Shown one piece after another: positions 45,327 to 53,508 of a stretch of DNA of 64,000 nucleotides. The stretch covers positions 1,833,001 to 1,897,000 of the forward strand of contig NZ_CP115541.1 in NCBI RefSeq assembly GCF_031834595.1. The letters run 5' to 3'. Both the position numbers and the translations under genes were made by a program. The notes under the pieces are model-generated. The model had not been told where the DNA came from. It did not search any database and worked only from the letters and a program-made list of their open reading frames with translations. Source of the stretch: Stenotrophomonas oahuensis. GTDB lineage: Bacteria > Pseudomonadota > Gammaproteobacteria > Xanthomonadales > Xanthomonadaceae. Numbering within the stretch: position 1 is the first letter of the stretch; every line of letters starts with the position of its first letter.

Positions 45327-45477
45327 GGTGTAGAAGCCCATGCAATAGCAAATACTTGAAGACGTCCCGAGTCGGGAGGGTGGCTAATACAACACCCTCA
45401 TACGGGGGAAATACGTCGCACCGGCTGCTATTGCCCGGCTTCTAACCTCCCGACCCCCTCGCCATCCCGGCGAGGGG
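45327..45477 (+). ncRNA. Pseudoknot-rich structured region
   Basis: Long-range stems: GGT(G)TAGAAGCC 45327-45338 with GGCTTCTAACC 45437-45447; GCAATAGCA 45342-45350 with TGCTATTGC 45426-45434; GACGT 45361 with ACGTC 45413. Inside is AGGGTG/CACCCT (45377/45393). GTCGGGAGG (45371-45379) can pair with CCTCCCGAC (45446-45454) outside the stems, a pseudoknot that competes with part of the first stem and the inner hairpin. A separate 9-bp hairpin CCCCTCGCC/GGCGAGGGG (45455-45477) follows and the ATG of a small gene is 24 bp later. It could be a cis-regulatory RNA or a single-stranded-DNA replication origin; no known class recognised. Confidence 0.5.
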
Positions 45478-45500
45478 TAAAAACCGATGAGGGAAGAGAA

Positions 45501-45848
45501 ATGCATAAGCATTGGTCAGACACGCACCACGCTGGACCCATCCGTGATGAAGTAGAAGACGCCTACACCGAGCAGGAACAGGCCGCCCACCCGCAGTACG
45601 TCTGCGACGCCTGCAACGACGACAACGAACCGTTCATGACCTTCCGGGGCTACTGGATCTACGACATGAACATGCCTGCGGGTGCAGGGTTGGAAGTGGT
45701 GACGCTGGACGATGGCTTCTGGGTACGACCGGTTCGTCCGTGCGGCCCGGTGGCCCGGCACATGCCCCGCATCATCAAGCGCGTGGTGCAGTACACGGAA
45801 GTGGAGACGAACCGCCAACGCAAGGGCGGCGTAGGGAGTGTGCGATGA
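45501..45848 (+). CDS. Small hypothetical protein of accessory region
   Basis: 115 residues, GGGAAG before the ATG. Acidic N-terminus (DEVEDAYTEQEQ), one CxxC (YVCDACNDD), then an aromatic beta-rich middle (FMTFRGYWIYDMNMPAGAGL) and a basic tail (NRQRKGGVGSVR). Not recognised. It overlaps the next gene by 4 bp (ATGA) and stands directly behind the structured region, so the two are likely expressed together from it. Confidence 0.6.
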   Translation: MHKHWSDTHHAGPIRDEVEDAYTEQEQAAHPQYVCDACNDDNEPFMTFRGYWIYDMNMPAGAGLEVVTLDDGFWVRPVRPCGPVARHMPRIIKRVVQYTEVETNRQRKGGVGSVR

Positions 45849-46042
45849 GGCGGTCCGGCTGCCTGCGCGTGCGCATGAGCCAGGCCATGCGGCGCAGCTT
45901 CAACGTGGCCGCGCGCCGCGCCAATCGCAGCCCGGGCGAACTGGCACGGCTGTTGTTCCAGCGCTACATCGAACTGCAACCCCGACCGCTGGACGTGGAC
46001 TTGACCATCGATAGCAACGTCCCGCCACGCACCCGCGACTAG
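45845..46042 (+). CDS. Small ribbon-helix-helix-like protein
   Basis: 65 residues, translationally coupled to the preceding gene. LRVRMSQAMRRSFNVAARRA then NRSPGELARLLFQRYIEL has the strand-helix-helix pattern of CopG/MobC-like DNA-binding proteins: a basic strand, an R-x-x-F helix and a second helix starting SPGELAR. Likely a DNA-binding regulator of a mobile or formerly mobile unit. The family call rests on pattern only. Confidence 0.5.
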   Translation: MRRSGCLRVRMSQAMRRSFNVAARRANRSPGELARLLFQRYIELQPRPLDVDLTIDSNVPPRTRD

Positions 46043-46067
46043 GCCGGGGCGGACGATGACAACACCG

Positions 46068-46784
46068 TTAGGAAGCGCGTTCGGCTTCCAGCTTGTCCAG
46101 GAAGCCGAACAGCGCCTGATTCATCTGTGACCAGTCCTGTGCGCGCAGCATGTCAGCCTTCTGCACGAAAGGACGGTCACGCAGCGCGGCCAGCTCCTGC
46201 GTGGACGCTGCAATCAGCATCTCCACCACCTCCGGTGTGAACTCCATATGGCACTGGAAGCCATAAGCGCGCGAGCTGTATTCGATGATCTGGCGCGGGC
46301 AGCCTTCGCTGGTCGCGATGATCGTCGCTTCCGATGTCAGCCCAGGCATGTCGCCGTGCCAGTGACCCACGTCCAGCGTGTCGGTGAAGTCGGCGAACTT
46401 GGGGTTGGTGCGGCCTTCCGGCGTCAGCGTGATCGGGAACTTGCCGATCTCCTTCTCCGGGCTGCGTTCGTGCTGCCCACCCAACGCTTCGCCCAGCAGC
46501 TGCGCGCCCAGGCAGACGCCGACGACAAGCTTTCCAACCTCGACGAACGAGCGAATCAACACCATCTCCGCATGGGCATTGAAGTGTGGGCACTCGGCTT
46601 GGGACGTGGCAGGGGACTGCGGGCCACCCATGACAACCAGCATGTCGTGCTGGCTGGCATCCGCCGGCAGTGCGTCGCCACCGTGGAGGTGGGTAAAAGT
46701 GGCGGTATGGCCACGTTCCTTTACCCACCGCAGGTAGGCCCCCGGGGCCTCGAAGGACTCATGGATGACGAAGTGGACCTTCAT
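46068..46784 (-). CDS. Class I glutamine amidotransferase-like protein
   Basis: 238 residues. GATase-1 fold: VVMGGPQSPATSQ, nucleophile elbow VVGVCLGAQLLGEALGG with the catalytic cysteine near residue 92, and FQCHMEFTPEVV with the H and E of the triad. It is a free-standing amidotransferase of the GMP-synthase-like group; the substrate is unknown (such proteins often act in gamma-glutamyl metabolism). Confidence 0.85.
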   Translation of the reverse strand: MKVHFVIHESFEAPGAYLRWVKERGHTATFTHLHGGDALPADASQHDMLVVMGGPQSPATSQAECPHFNAHAEMVLIRSFVEVGKLVVGVCLGAQLLGEALGGQHERSPEKEIGKFPITLTPEGRTNPKFADFTDTLDVGHWHGDMPGLTSEATIIATSEGCPRQIIEYSSRAYGFQCHMEFTPEVVEMLIAASTQELAALRDRPFVQKADMLRAQDWSQMNQALFGFLDKLEAERAS

Positions 46785-46929
46785 GGGCGAATCGCTGGGC
46801 GGAGGTGTTAGGGAATGATGCCATGGGCCGGAATGGCGTGTCGCATATGGCTCGAAACTCCCCCCATGCCAGCGCGGGTAAACCGTGGCCTCGTATAATG
46901 GACTTTATCGACCGGCACACGTGAACTGC

Positions 46930-47388
46930 ATGGCACCCACGACGCTCACCGCAGGCGACATCCTTTCCGTAGGCGGGCCTACGGATCTGCGCGCGCTGGG
47001 GCCGTTCACGACGCTGAAGGCGTCAGTGGACGCCTCGCTGGGGGTAAGGCTCGCAACCCGCAGCTGGGATTCGTTGTTTCAGCTCATTTCCGACATCCAG
47101 GCCGTAGCGCTCACCGAGCCCACCCTTCGAACAGATGTTTCGCAACCGCTTTCCGAGACCGCCAAGACCCGCCTCTCAGATGTGCTCCTGAGCGCATCCG
47201 CGATGGCACAGCCCTCCCATGAGCAGCAGGTGGTGCTTTCCACGCTATTGCCAAGCTCGCAGCAGCTGCACGCGACCCTGCGGTTCAGTTCAAGGCAACC
47301 CGCTCGCAGAATTTCCACCACAGCTCGCGCTTGGAGGGCATCGATATGCGGAAGGCACGCCCAGCGGATTCACTGCAGGTGGTGCTGA
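46930..47388 (+). CDS. Hypothetical ORF, probably decaying
   Basis: ATG at 46930, with TATAAT at 46895 and no clear -35. The first ~110 residues (LTAGDILSVGGPTDLRALG and helical stretches) look coding-like; the last ~35 residues are arginine-rich frame-shadow sequence, because from about 47280 another frame carries the better protein signal (see 47223-47408). A frameshift or deletion near there is likely. Function not recognised. Confidence 0.35.
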   Translation: MAPTTLTAGDILSVGGPTDLRALGPFTTLKASVDASLGVRLATRSWDSLFQLISDIQAVALTEPTLRTDVSQPLSETAKTRLSDVLLSASAMAQPSHEQQVVLSTLLPSSQQLHATLRFSSRQPARRISTTARAWRASICGRHAQRIHCRWC

Positions 47389-47408
47389 ACCGGCATCGCA
47401 AGAAGTAG
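47223..47408 (+). pseudogene. Fragment resembling YhfG/VbhA-type Fic antitoxins
   Basis: An open frame without a start codon ends FKATRSQNFHHSSRLEGIDM and LQVVLNRHRKK. The pattern R-x-x-N-F-x-x-S-x-R-L-E-G is typical of small antitoxins that accompany Fic proteins. No fic gene follows; instead a REP doublet lies 78 bp downstream. Read as a remnant of a toxin-antitoxin pair, with moderate doubt. Confidence 0.4.
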
Positions 47409-47485
47409 CGTGAATCTTCATGACGAGGTCGCCGATCACTACGTCGTAAGGCTTCGGAGTGATTGATCTTGACTAATGCAGCGGT

Positions 47486-47630
47486 AGGGTCGGTCGATAG
47501 ACGACCGCCGATGGAAATGATCGGCACGGTGACGAGTGACCTTTGAACGGAGAGGCGCGTTACCCCAGCCATGGTCATGCGTCCCAGCGTTGATTGTTGT
47601 TATCGGTCGTCGTCTGTCGACCGACGCTAC
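47486..47630. repeat. REPIN-like composite element A
   Basis: GTAGGGTCGGTCGATAGACG at the left end and its near reverse complement (CGTCTGTCGACCGACGCTAC) at the right end, 145 bp in all, with an inner TGACCTTTGAACG..GCGCG shared with the copies at 50085, 57458 and 63898. Confidence 0.8.
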
Positions 47631-47645
47631 CAAAGCGTGCACTCG

Positions 47646-49064
47646 CTATGGCTGCACCGCCTCTGCGGCGAGCTCACCCAACCGCTGCACGGCTTTCTCC
47701 AGTCTCGCATCCCACGCCATGCCGCAGCCCAGCCGCACATGGTCGCGGTAATCGCCTCGGCTGGAGAACAGCGCGCCGGGCGAAATCCCAATGCCTTCGC
47801 CCATCGCAGCAGCAGCCAAGGCATCCGCATCACCGTCATCGGGCAACTGCAGCCACAGCGAAAGCCCACCCTTGGGCGAGCTGCACCGTGTGCCTTCCGG
47901 CCAGTAGCGCGCGATGGCGTGCTGCATGCGGCAGGCGTTGTCGGCCAGCTGCTGGCGCAGGCGGCGAAGATGCCGGTCGAGGTCATGCTGTTCCAGGTAA
48001 TCGACCAGCGCCAACTGCGGCAGCGTGGGGTTGCCTACAGTGGAGTGGTACTTCGCGCGCACCAGCGCATCGGTCCAGCCGGTCCCCAGGATCCAACCCA
48101 GCCGCAGCCCCGGTGCCAGTGTCTTGGAGAACGAACTGCAGGTCAGCACCTGTCCGCGCGTGTCGAAGTGCCGCAGCGGCGGCGGGCGCTCACCGGACCA
48201 GCCGAGGTCGCCGTAGATGTCATCTTCAATCACCACGGTGCCGTGGCGGGAGCAGCTGTCCAGCAGGGCCTGCTTGTCCGCGTCGGCCAACACCGTGCCC
48301 AGCGGGTTGTGGAAGTTGGGGACCAGTACGGCAGCACGTACTGGCGTCTGTTCCAGCAGCACGTCCAGGCGTGCCAGATCCAGCCCGCCGCCCTGGCGAT
48401 GCGGCAGCTCCAGTACCTTCAGGCCGTGCGCGGCCACGGCCTGCAGAATGCCGTGGTAGGTGGGCGTTTCCACGATCACCACGTCGCCCGGCTGGGTCAG
48501 CACCCGCAGCGCGAGACTGATTGCTTCCATGGAGCCGGCGGTGATCACCACTTCGTCAGGTGATACATCGGTCGCCAGCCGCGCATAGCGCTGGGCGATC
48601 AAGCGCCGCAGTGGTGCATGCCCCTGCGGCGGCGCGTAGTCCAATGCCTGTTGCTGGCTGCGGCGCAACGTTCGCGCCATCGACGTGGCCAACGCCTTGG
48701 CCGGAAGCAGTTCGGTGGCCGGCGAAGCGTTATGCAGCGCCAGCAGGTCAGTGCGGGCCAGCAGTTCATGCAACCGCGCCAGCGCGGGATTGTCGACCGG
48801 GCGCGGCACGCGCCGGCGCGGCGCGGTGCTGCGTGGCGGTTCCGGGCTGGCCAGCACGTAGTAACCGGAGCGCGGCCTAGCCTGCACCAATCCCTCGCGC
48901 TCCAGCTGCAGACAGGCCTGCACAGCCGTGGCGGGGCTGACCCCGTGGCCGCTGGCGAGCTGGCGGATCGACGGCAGGCGCTCGCCGGCGCGCAGCACGC
49001 CCTGCGCGATCTGGTCGCGCAGGGTGGCGGCAATGGCGGAATAGAGCAGCATGGGTGTTCCCAT
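47646..49064 (-). CDS. MocR-type GntR regulator with aminotransferase domain
   Basis: 472 residues. N-terminal winged helix: AATLRDQIAQGVLRAGERLP and LASGHGVSPATAVQACLQLE. The C-terminal fold-type I aminotransferase domain has GSMEAISLALRVLTQPGD, VLVPNFHNPLGTV, VIEDDIYGDLGW and the PLP lysine in CSSFSKTLAPGLRLG. MocR proteins use PLP adducts as effector signals. It is divergent from an EamA exporter gene, and a pair of direct repeats lies between them. Confidence 0.92.
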   Translation of the reverse strand: MGTPMLLYSAIAATLRDQIAQGVLRAGERLPSIRQLASGHGVSPATAVQACLQLEREGLVQARPRSGYYVLASPEPPRSTAPRRRVPRPVDNPALARLHELLARTDLLALHNASPATELLPAKALATSMARTLRRSQQQALDYAPPQGHAPLRRLIAQRYARLATDVSPDEVVITAGSMEAISLALRVLTQPGDVVIVETPTYHGILQAVAAHGLKVLELPHRQGGGLDLARLDVLLEQTPVRAAVLVPNFHNPLGTVLADADKQALLDSCSRHGTVVIEDDIYGDLGWSGERPPPLRHFDTRGQVLTCSSFSKTLAPGLRLGWILGTGWTDALVRAKYHSTVGNPTLPQLALVDYLEQHDLDRHLRRLRQQLADNACRMQHAIARYWPEGTRCSSPKGGLSLWLQLPDDGDADALAAAAMGEGIGISPGALFSSRGDYRDHVRLGCGMAWDARLEKAVQRLGELAAEAVQP

Positions 49065-49065
49065 C

Positions 49066-49107
49066 TGTACTGGTCGAAATTGATTCTAGCTGAGTCTGTA
49101 TTGGTCG
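49066..49107 (+). promoter_or_regulatory. MocR-type operator, two direct repeats
   Basis: TGTACTGGTCG (49066) and TGTATTGGTCG (49097), 31 bp apart, in the gap between the MocR and EamA genes. Direct repeats with this spacing are usual for MocR regulators. Confidence 0.65.
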
Positions 49108-49151
49108 CGTGTGGAGGCACAGACTGCCCTTCCCCCTCATCGGAAGCGGCC

Positions 49152-50063
49152 ATGCAGGCGTCCTCTCCCTCCCAGGCCCGGCTGGCTCTCTGGCAGCTGG
49201 TGGTGGCCGAAATCCTGATCGGTTCGGTCGGTGTGTTCGTCCACGAAAGCGGCCAAGACCCGATCACCGCGGTGTTCTACCGCTGCCTGTTCGGTGCAGT
49301 GTTTCTGCTGGCGTGGGGCATTGCGCGCGGGCATCTGCAGGGCGTGTGGCGCGACCGGGTGTTCCTGCGCGGCGCGGTGATCTCCGGCGTGCTGCTGGTG
49401 CTGAACTGGGTGGCGCTGTTTGCCGGCATGGCACGGTCGTCGATCGGCGTGGCGACCATGGTGTATCACTGCTTCCCGTTCGTGATGCTGATTCTGGCCG
49501 CGCTGGTGTTGAAGGAGCGCACGCGTCCCGCCGACTGGGGCTGGACGGTGCTGGCGTTCGTGGGTGTGGCCGCGTCGGCTGATCCCATGCAGGTGCTGGC
49601 CGGGAGCAGCGGCTACCTGCTGGGCATTGGATTGACCCTGCTGGCGGCGCTGCTGTGCGGTGCGTCGCTGCTGATGTCGCGGCAGATCGGGCGCGAGCGG
49701 CCGTTTGCGCTGGTCACCGTGCAGTGCCTGGTGGGTGTGGTGATGCTCGCAGGGTTTGCCGATGCCGGCGCGCTTCACCTCGGCGGCCACTGGGTGTGGT
49801 TGATCGGGCTGGGCATCATCCACAGCGGCATTGTGTATGTGCTGTTTTATTCGTCGTACCGGCATCTGCCGGTGGCCACCATTGCGGTAATTGCATTTGT
49901 GTATCCGCTGGTGGCACTGCTGCTGGATTACTTGGTGTATGGGCATCGATTGAGCCCCATCCAGCTGGCTGGGCTGGGGCTGATCGTGGTCGGTACGCTT
50001 GGAGTCAACCTGAAGTGGTCGCTGCCGGTGGGGCGCAAGTTGAGTCCGGTGTCGGAACAATGA
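49152..50063 (+). CDS. EamA-family (DMT) transporter
   Basis: 303 residues, ten predicted membrane segments in two EamA halves. Marks: RCLFGAVFLLAWGIARG, LNWVALFAGMARSSIGVATM, AALVLKERTRPADWGWTVLA and IAFVYPLVALLLDYLVYGHR. Likely exports an amino acid or related metabolite. Its gene is divergent from the MocR regulator. Confidence 0.88.
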   Translation: MQASSPSQARLALWQLVVAEILIGSVGVFVHESGQDPITAVFYRCLFGAVFLLAWGIARGHLQGVWRDRVFLRGAVISGVLLVLNWVALFAGMARSSIGVATMVYHCFPFVMLILAALVLKERTRPADWGWTVLAFVGVAASADPMQVLAGSSGYLLGIGLTLLAALLCGASLLMSRQIGRERPFALVTVQCLVGVVMLAGFADAGALHLGGHWVWLIGLGIIHSGIVYVLFYSSYRHLPVATIAVIAFVYPLVALLLDYLVYGHRLSPIQLAGLGLIVVGTLGVNLKWSLPVGRKLSPVSEQ

Positions 50064-50084
50064 CCGGAAAAATGACCGGAACGG

Positions 50085-50230
50085 GTAGGGTCGGTCGATA
50101 GACGACCGCACGTACCGCTGATCGGCGCTGGGACGCTTGACCTTCGAACGAAGAAGCGCGTCTCCGTTCGAAGGTCATGCGTTACAGCAGTGATGATTAT
50201 CATCGGCGGTCGTCTGTCGACCGACCCTAC
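50085..50230. repeat. REPIN-like composite element B
   Basis: 146 bp; the best-kept copy. Ends GTAGGGTCGGTCGATAGACG and CGTCTGTCGACCGACCCTAC. The inner part GACCTTCGAACG..CGTTCGAAGGTC is itself a perfect inverted repeat. Its last CTAC holds the stop codon of the minus-strand tlpA-like gene. Confidence 0.85.
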
Positions 50231-50775
50231 CGCCCACGCATCAGCAGTGACCGTATCTTGGCCTCCGTCTGCGCGTACTCGCCTTCGCCCAGGTGCTGAT
50301 ACACGATCCGTCCCTCCTGATCGATCAGGTACAGCGCGGGCCAGAACCGGTTCCCATACGCGTTCCAGGTCGCATAGCCGTTGTCCATCGCCACCGGGTA
50401 GGAGATGCCGAACTGTTTGACCGCGTCCTGCACATTGCCAAGCTGCTTCTCATACCCGTATTCCGGCGTATGCACGCCCACCACCACCAGACCCTGGTCG
50501 CGATAGAGCTCATGCCACTGCTTCACGTGCGGGGCGACCCGCGCGCAGTTGATGCACGAATACGTCCAGAACTCCACCAGCACCACCTTGCCGCGAAGGT
50601 CACTCATCTTCAGGGCGGGCGAGTTGATCCAATGATCGATGCCGGCGAACTCCGGGGCCAGCGGTGAGGGCGAGGCATGAGTGGGCGGCACCGGGTCCTC
50701 AGGTGCCAACGGTGAACACGCGGCAGCAAACACAGATGCTCCCAGCAGGGTGATGATGGCAGGCAGCTTCTTCAT
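50227..50775 (-). CDS. TlpA/DipZ-like thioredoxin lipoprotein
   Basis: 182 residues. Lipobox AAAC at residues 17-20 (signal LPAIITLLGASVFA). The thioredoxin-like domain has the active site FWTYSCINCARVAPHVK, i.e. C-I-N-C, and GVHTPEYGYEKQ, typical of the C-terminal domain of DipZ-like proteins. It is probably a periplasmic redox protein of the inner or outer membrane. It lies 5 bp behind ohr and shares its promoter. Confidence 0.85.
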   Translation of the reverse strand: MKKLPAIITLLGASVFAAACSPLAPEDPVPPTHASPSPLAPEFAGIDHWINSPALKMSDLRGKVVLVEFWTYSCINCARVAPHVKQWHELYRDQGLVVVGVHTPEYGYEKQLGNVQDAVKQFGISYPVAMDNGYATWNAYGNRFWPALYLIDQEGRIVYQHLGEGEYAQTEAKIRSLLMRGR

Positions 50776-50780
50776 GGTAT

Positions 50781-51197
50781 TCACCCCAGTTCGATCTGCG
50801 CGTTGATATTGCCGCGCGTTGCTTTGGAGTACGGGCAGGTCTGATGCGCCTGTTCGATGATGGCCTGTGCTGTTGAAGCATCCAGCCCGGGCAGGTGGAC
50901 CCGCAGCCGCGCCTGCAGCTGGTAGCCCGCGCTGTTTTGCCCCAGATCCACTTCCGCATCCACAGCCGCATCTGCGGGCAGCGCGACCTGCAAAGCACGC
51001 GCGGCGAAGCCCATGGCCCCCAGGAAGCAGGCCGACCATCCTGCAGCGAAGAGCTGCTCGGGGTTGGTGCCGGGACGCGGGCTGCCGGGCGGGGAAAGGA
51101 CGATATCCAGCTGGCCATCGTCGCTACGGGCATGGCCCTCACGGCCGCCGAGGGTGTGGGTCTTGCCGGTGTAAAGGACGGTATCGAGGGCATTCAT
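50781..51197 (-). CDS. ohr: Organic hydroperoxide resistance protein (Ohr)
   Basis: 138 residues. The two redox cysteines are in AAGWSACFLGAMG (residue ~58) and AHQTCPYSKATRGN (~122); both are in the right places for Ohr rather than OsmC. It reduces organic peroxides using lipoylated partners. It is the first gene of the ohr-tlpA pair and is divergent from a two-component pair; no OhrR gene is adjacent. Confidence 0.93.
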   Translation of the reverse strand: MNALDTVLYTGKTHTLGGREGHARSDDGQLDIVLSPPGSPRPGTNPEQLFAAGWSACFLGAMGFAARALQVALPADAAVDAEVDLGQNSAGYQLQARLRVHLPGLDASTAQAIIEQAHQTCPYSKATRGNINAQIELG

Positions 51198-51417
51198 GGG
51201 TGTAGGGCTCCAGGTGGGTTGGACGACATTTCGCGCCCTGCGCGTATCCACGAGGTGTCCCGCAACCCGGCTTTTTGTCTCCGAATGCACCCAGGCAGGC
51301 TTCGTACACACTTTGGTACAAAGACCTGCGCGGGCGGGTCCCGGTGCCGGCCACGAGGGCGCTAACATCAGCGCCACGGGGCATGAGCCCCATCCTGACG
51401 GCGGCCGAGCGTTCTTC

Positions 51418-52161
51418 ATGTCCACCCACACCGATCACATCCTGGTTGTCGATGACGACCGTGACATCCGCCAGATGGTGGGCGACTACCTGCGGCGAAA
51501 TGGCCTGCGGGTCAGCCTCGCAGCCGAGGGGCGCGAGATGAAGGCCACGCTGGACACCAGCGATATCGACCTGGTGGTGCTGGACGTGATGATGCCGGGC
51601 GAGGATGGTCTGTCGCTGTGTCGCAATCTTCGCGCCGGACGGCACCGAGCGACGCCGGTGCTGCTGCTGACCGCGCGCGACGACGAGACCGATCGCATCA
51701 TCGGCCTGGAAATGGGCGCTGACGACTACCTGACCAAGCCGTTTTCCTCGCGCGAGCTGCTGGCCCGCATCAATGCCGTGCTGCGCCGCACGCGCATGCT
51801 GCCGCCCAACCTGCAGGTTTCCGAAGCCAGCCGGCTGATCGGGTTTGGCGACTGGCGGCTGGATACCACTGCGCGGCACCTGCTGGACACCGCCGATACC
51901 GCGTATCCGCTGAGCGGGGCAGAGTTCCGCCTGCTGCGGGTGTTCATCGACCACCCGCAGCAGGTGCTCAGCCGCGACCAACTGCTCAACCTCACCCAAG
52001 GGCGCGACGCAGAGGTGTTCGATCGCTCCATCGACCTGCTGGTCAGCCGCCTGCGCCAGCGGCTGGGCGATGGCGCGCGTGAGCAGACCTACATCAAGAC
52101 GGTACGCAGCGAAGGCTATGTGTTCAGCCAGCCGGTGGTGCTGATCGGCGAGGGCGCATGA
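51418..52161 (+). CDS. OmpR-family response regulator
   Basis: 247 residues from the ATG at 51418. Receiver: VVDDDRDIRQMV, VVLDVMMPGEDGLSL, DYLTKPFSSREL. The winged helix is LSGAEFRLLRVFIDHPQQVL to YIKTVRSEGYVFS. It overlaps its kinase by 4 bp (ATGA). The promoter region is shared with the divergent ohr operon, which it may control. Confidence 0.9.
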   Translation: MSTHTDHILVVDDDRDIRQMVGDYLRRNGLRVSLAAEGREMKATLDTSDIDLVVLDVMMPGEDGLSLCRNLRAGRHRATPVLLLTARDDETDRIIGLEMGADDYLTKPFSSRELLARINAVLRRTRMLPPNLQVSEASRLIGFGDWRLDTTARHLLDTADTAYPLSGAEFRLLRVFIDHPQQVLSRDQLLNLTQGRDAEVFDRSIDLLVSRLRQRLGDGAREQTYIKTVRSEGYVFSQPVVLIGEGA

Positions 52162-53468
52162 GCGCGCCGGCCCGACGCTGGCATCTGCTGCCGCGCACGC
52201 TGTGGATGCGGCTGCTGCTGATTCTGGGCATCGGGCTGCTGTTGGCGCATGCGCTGTCATTCGCGCTGCTGTTCCAGGAGCGCATGGATGCCACGCGCAG
52301 CATGATGCTGCGCAACCTGTACGAGGACGTGCCGGTGAGCGTGGCACTGCTGGAACGCCTGCCCGCGGCCGAACGCGCCGCATGGATTCCCCGTCTGGAA
52401 CGACGCACCTACCGCTATCTGCTGCGCCCAGCGCAGCCGGGAACCGCGTTGGATAGTGCGCGCGCGCGTCAGGTGACTGCCTTGATTCACGATGCGCTTG
52501 GGCGCGAGTACGCGCTGTGGCCCCGCGCGGTGTCACGGGTACCCGAACGTTATGAGGTGGAGCTGAGTCTGCGTGATGGCAGCCCGCTCACCATCGAAGT
52601 CACGCCCTCGTTGATGCCTGTCGCCACCTGGCTGCCGTGGGTGCTGGTAGTGCAGGTGCTGTTGTTGCTGATCTGCGTGGCGGCGGCGGTGCGACTGGCA
52701 ACACGGCCGCTTGCCCGCCTGGCCTCGGCGGCCGGGCAGATGGACCCGGCCGGCCGAGGCGCAGCGCTGCCGGAGCGCGGTCCGACCGAAGTCATGCAGG
52801 CGGCACGGGCGTTGAATGCCCTGCAGACGCGTGTCGCCGCACATGTGTCTGAGCGCACCCAGCTGCTGGCGGCCATCTCGCATGATCTGCAGACGCCCTT
52901 GACCCGCATGCGCCTGCGCGTGGAGGCGATGGAGGAAGGCGATACGCAGGACAAGCTGATGCGCGATATCGACCAGGTCAGCCAACTGGTCTGCGACGGG
53001 CTGAACTATGCGCGCGGAGCCCGCATTGCGTTGGACGCGCCGGTGCGCCTGGATCTGCGTGCGTTCGTTGAAAGCGTGGTGGATGACTATCAGGATGCCG
53101 GACGTGACGTTCGTCTGCAGGCGTCAGAGAGCGCGTTGCGTGACACCCATCCGCTGGTGCTGCGGCGGGTGCTGCAGAATCTGATCGACAACGCGCTTAC
53201 CTATGCCGGTGCGGTGGAGACCCGGCTGCGGGTGGAGGGTGGAGTCGTGCACGTAGATGTGCTTGATCGGGGTCCGGGTATCCCTGAAAACCAGCTTGAA
53301 CAGGTGCTGCAGCCGTTCACCCGGTTGGAACCTTCGCGTAGTCGCGATACAGGCGGAACTGGGCTGGGGCTGGCGATTGCCCAGCAGCTGGCGCAGGCGC
53401 TGGGTGGGCGGCTTCGATTGTCCAATCGCGAAGGCGGCGGCCTGCAGGCCACGCTGACGCTGCACTGA
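52158..53468 (+). CDS. EnvZ-like sensor histidine kinase
   Basis: 436 residues. TM1 ~17-38, periplasmic region ~40-150, TM2 ~162-182, HAMP (RLATRPLARLASAAGQM), H-box LAAISHDLQTPLTRMRLRVE, N-box LQNLIDNALTY, G1 DRGPGIP and G2 GTGLGLAIAQQ. EnvZ/CpxA-like layout. Partner of the regulator just upstream. Confidence 0.9.
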   Translation: MSAPARRWHLLPRTLWMRLLLILGIGLLLAHALSFALLFQERMDATRSMMLRNLYEDVPVSVALLERLPAAERAAWIPRLERRTYRYLLRPAQPGTALDSARARQVTALIHDALGREYALWPRAVSRVPERYEVELSLRDGSPLTIEVTPSLMPVATWLPWVLVVQVLLLLICVAAAVRLATRPLARLASAAGQMDPAGRGAALPERGPTEVMQAARALNALQTRVAAHVSERTQLLAAISHDLQTPLTRMRLRVEAMEEGDTQDKLMRDIDQVSQLVCDGLNYARGARIALDAPVRLDLRAFVESVVDDYQDAGRDVRLQASESALRDTHPLVLRRVLQNLIDNALTYAGAVETRLRVEGGVVHVDVLDRGPGIPENQLEQVLQPFTRLEPSRSRDTGGTGLGLAIAQQLAQALGGRLRLSNREGGGLQATLTLH

Positions 53469-53508
53469 CACTGACACCGCGGTAGTGCGCGACAACCACC
53501 GAAGGTGC

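Noticed and set aside
45327..45477. Integron attC site or retron RNA
   Set aside because: No RYYYAAC/GTTRRRY core pair in the right places, no integrase, and no reverse transcriptase near.
45484..45502. Hammerhead-like CCGATGAG..GAAA near the small gene start
   Set aside because: The required CTGATGA core is not present and no three-stem arrangement fits; the bases are better read as a ribosome-binding region.
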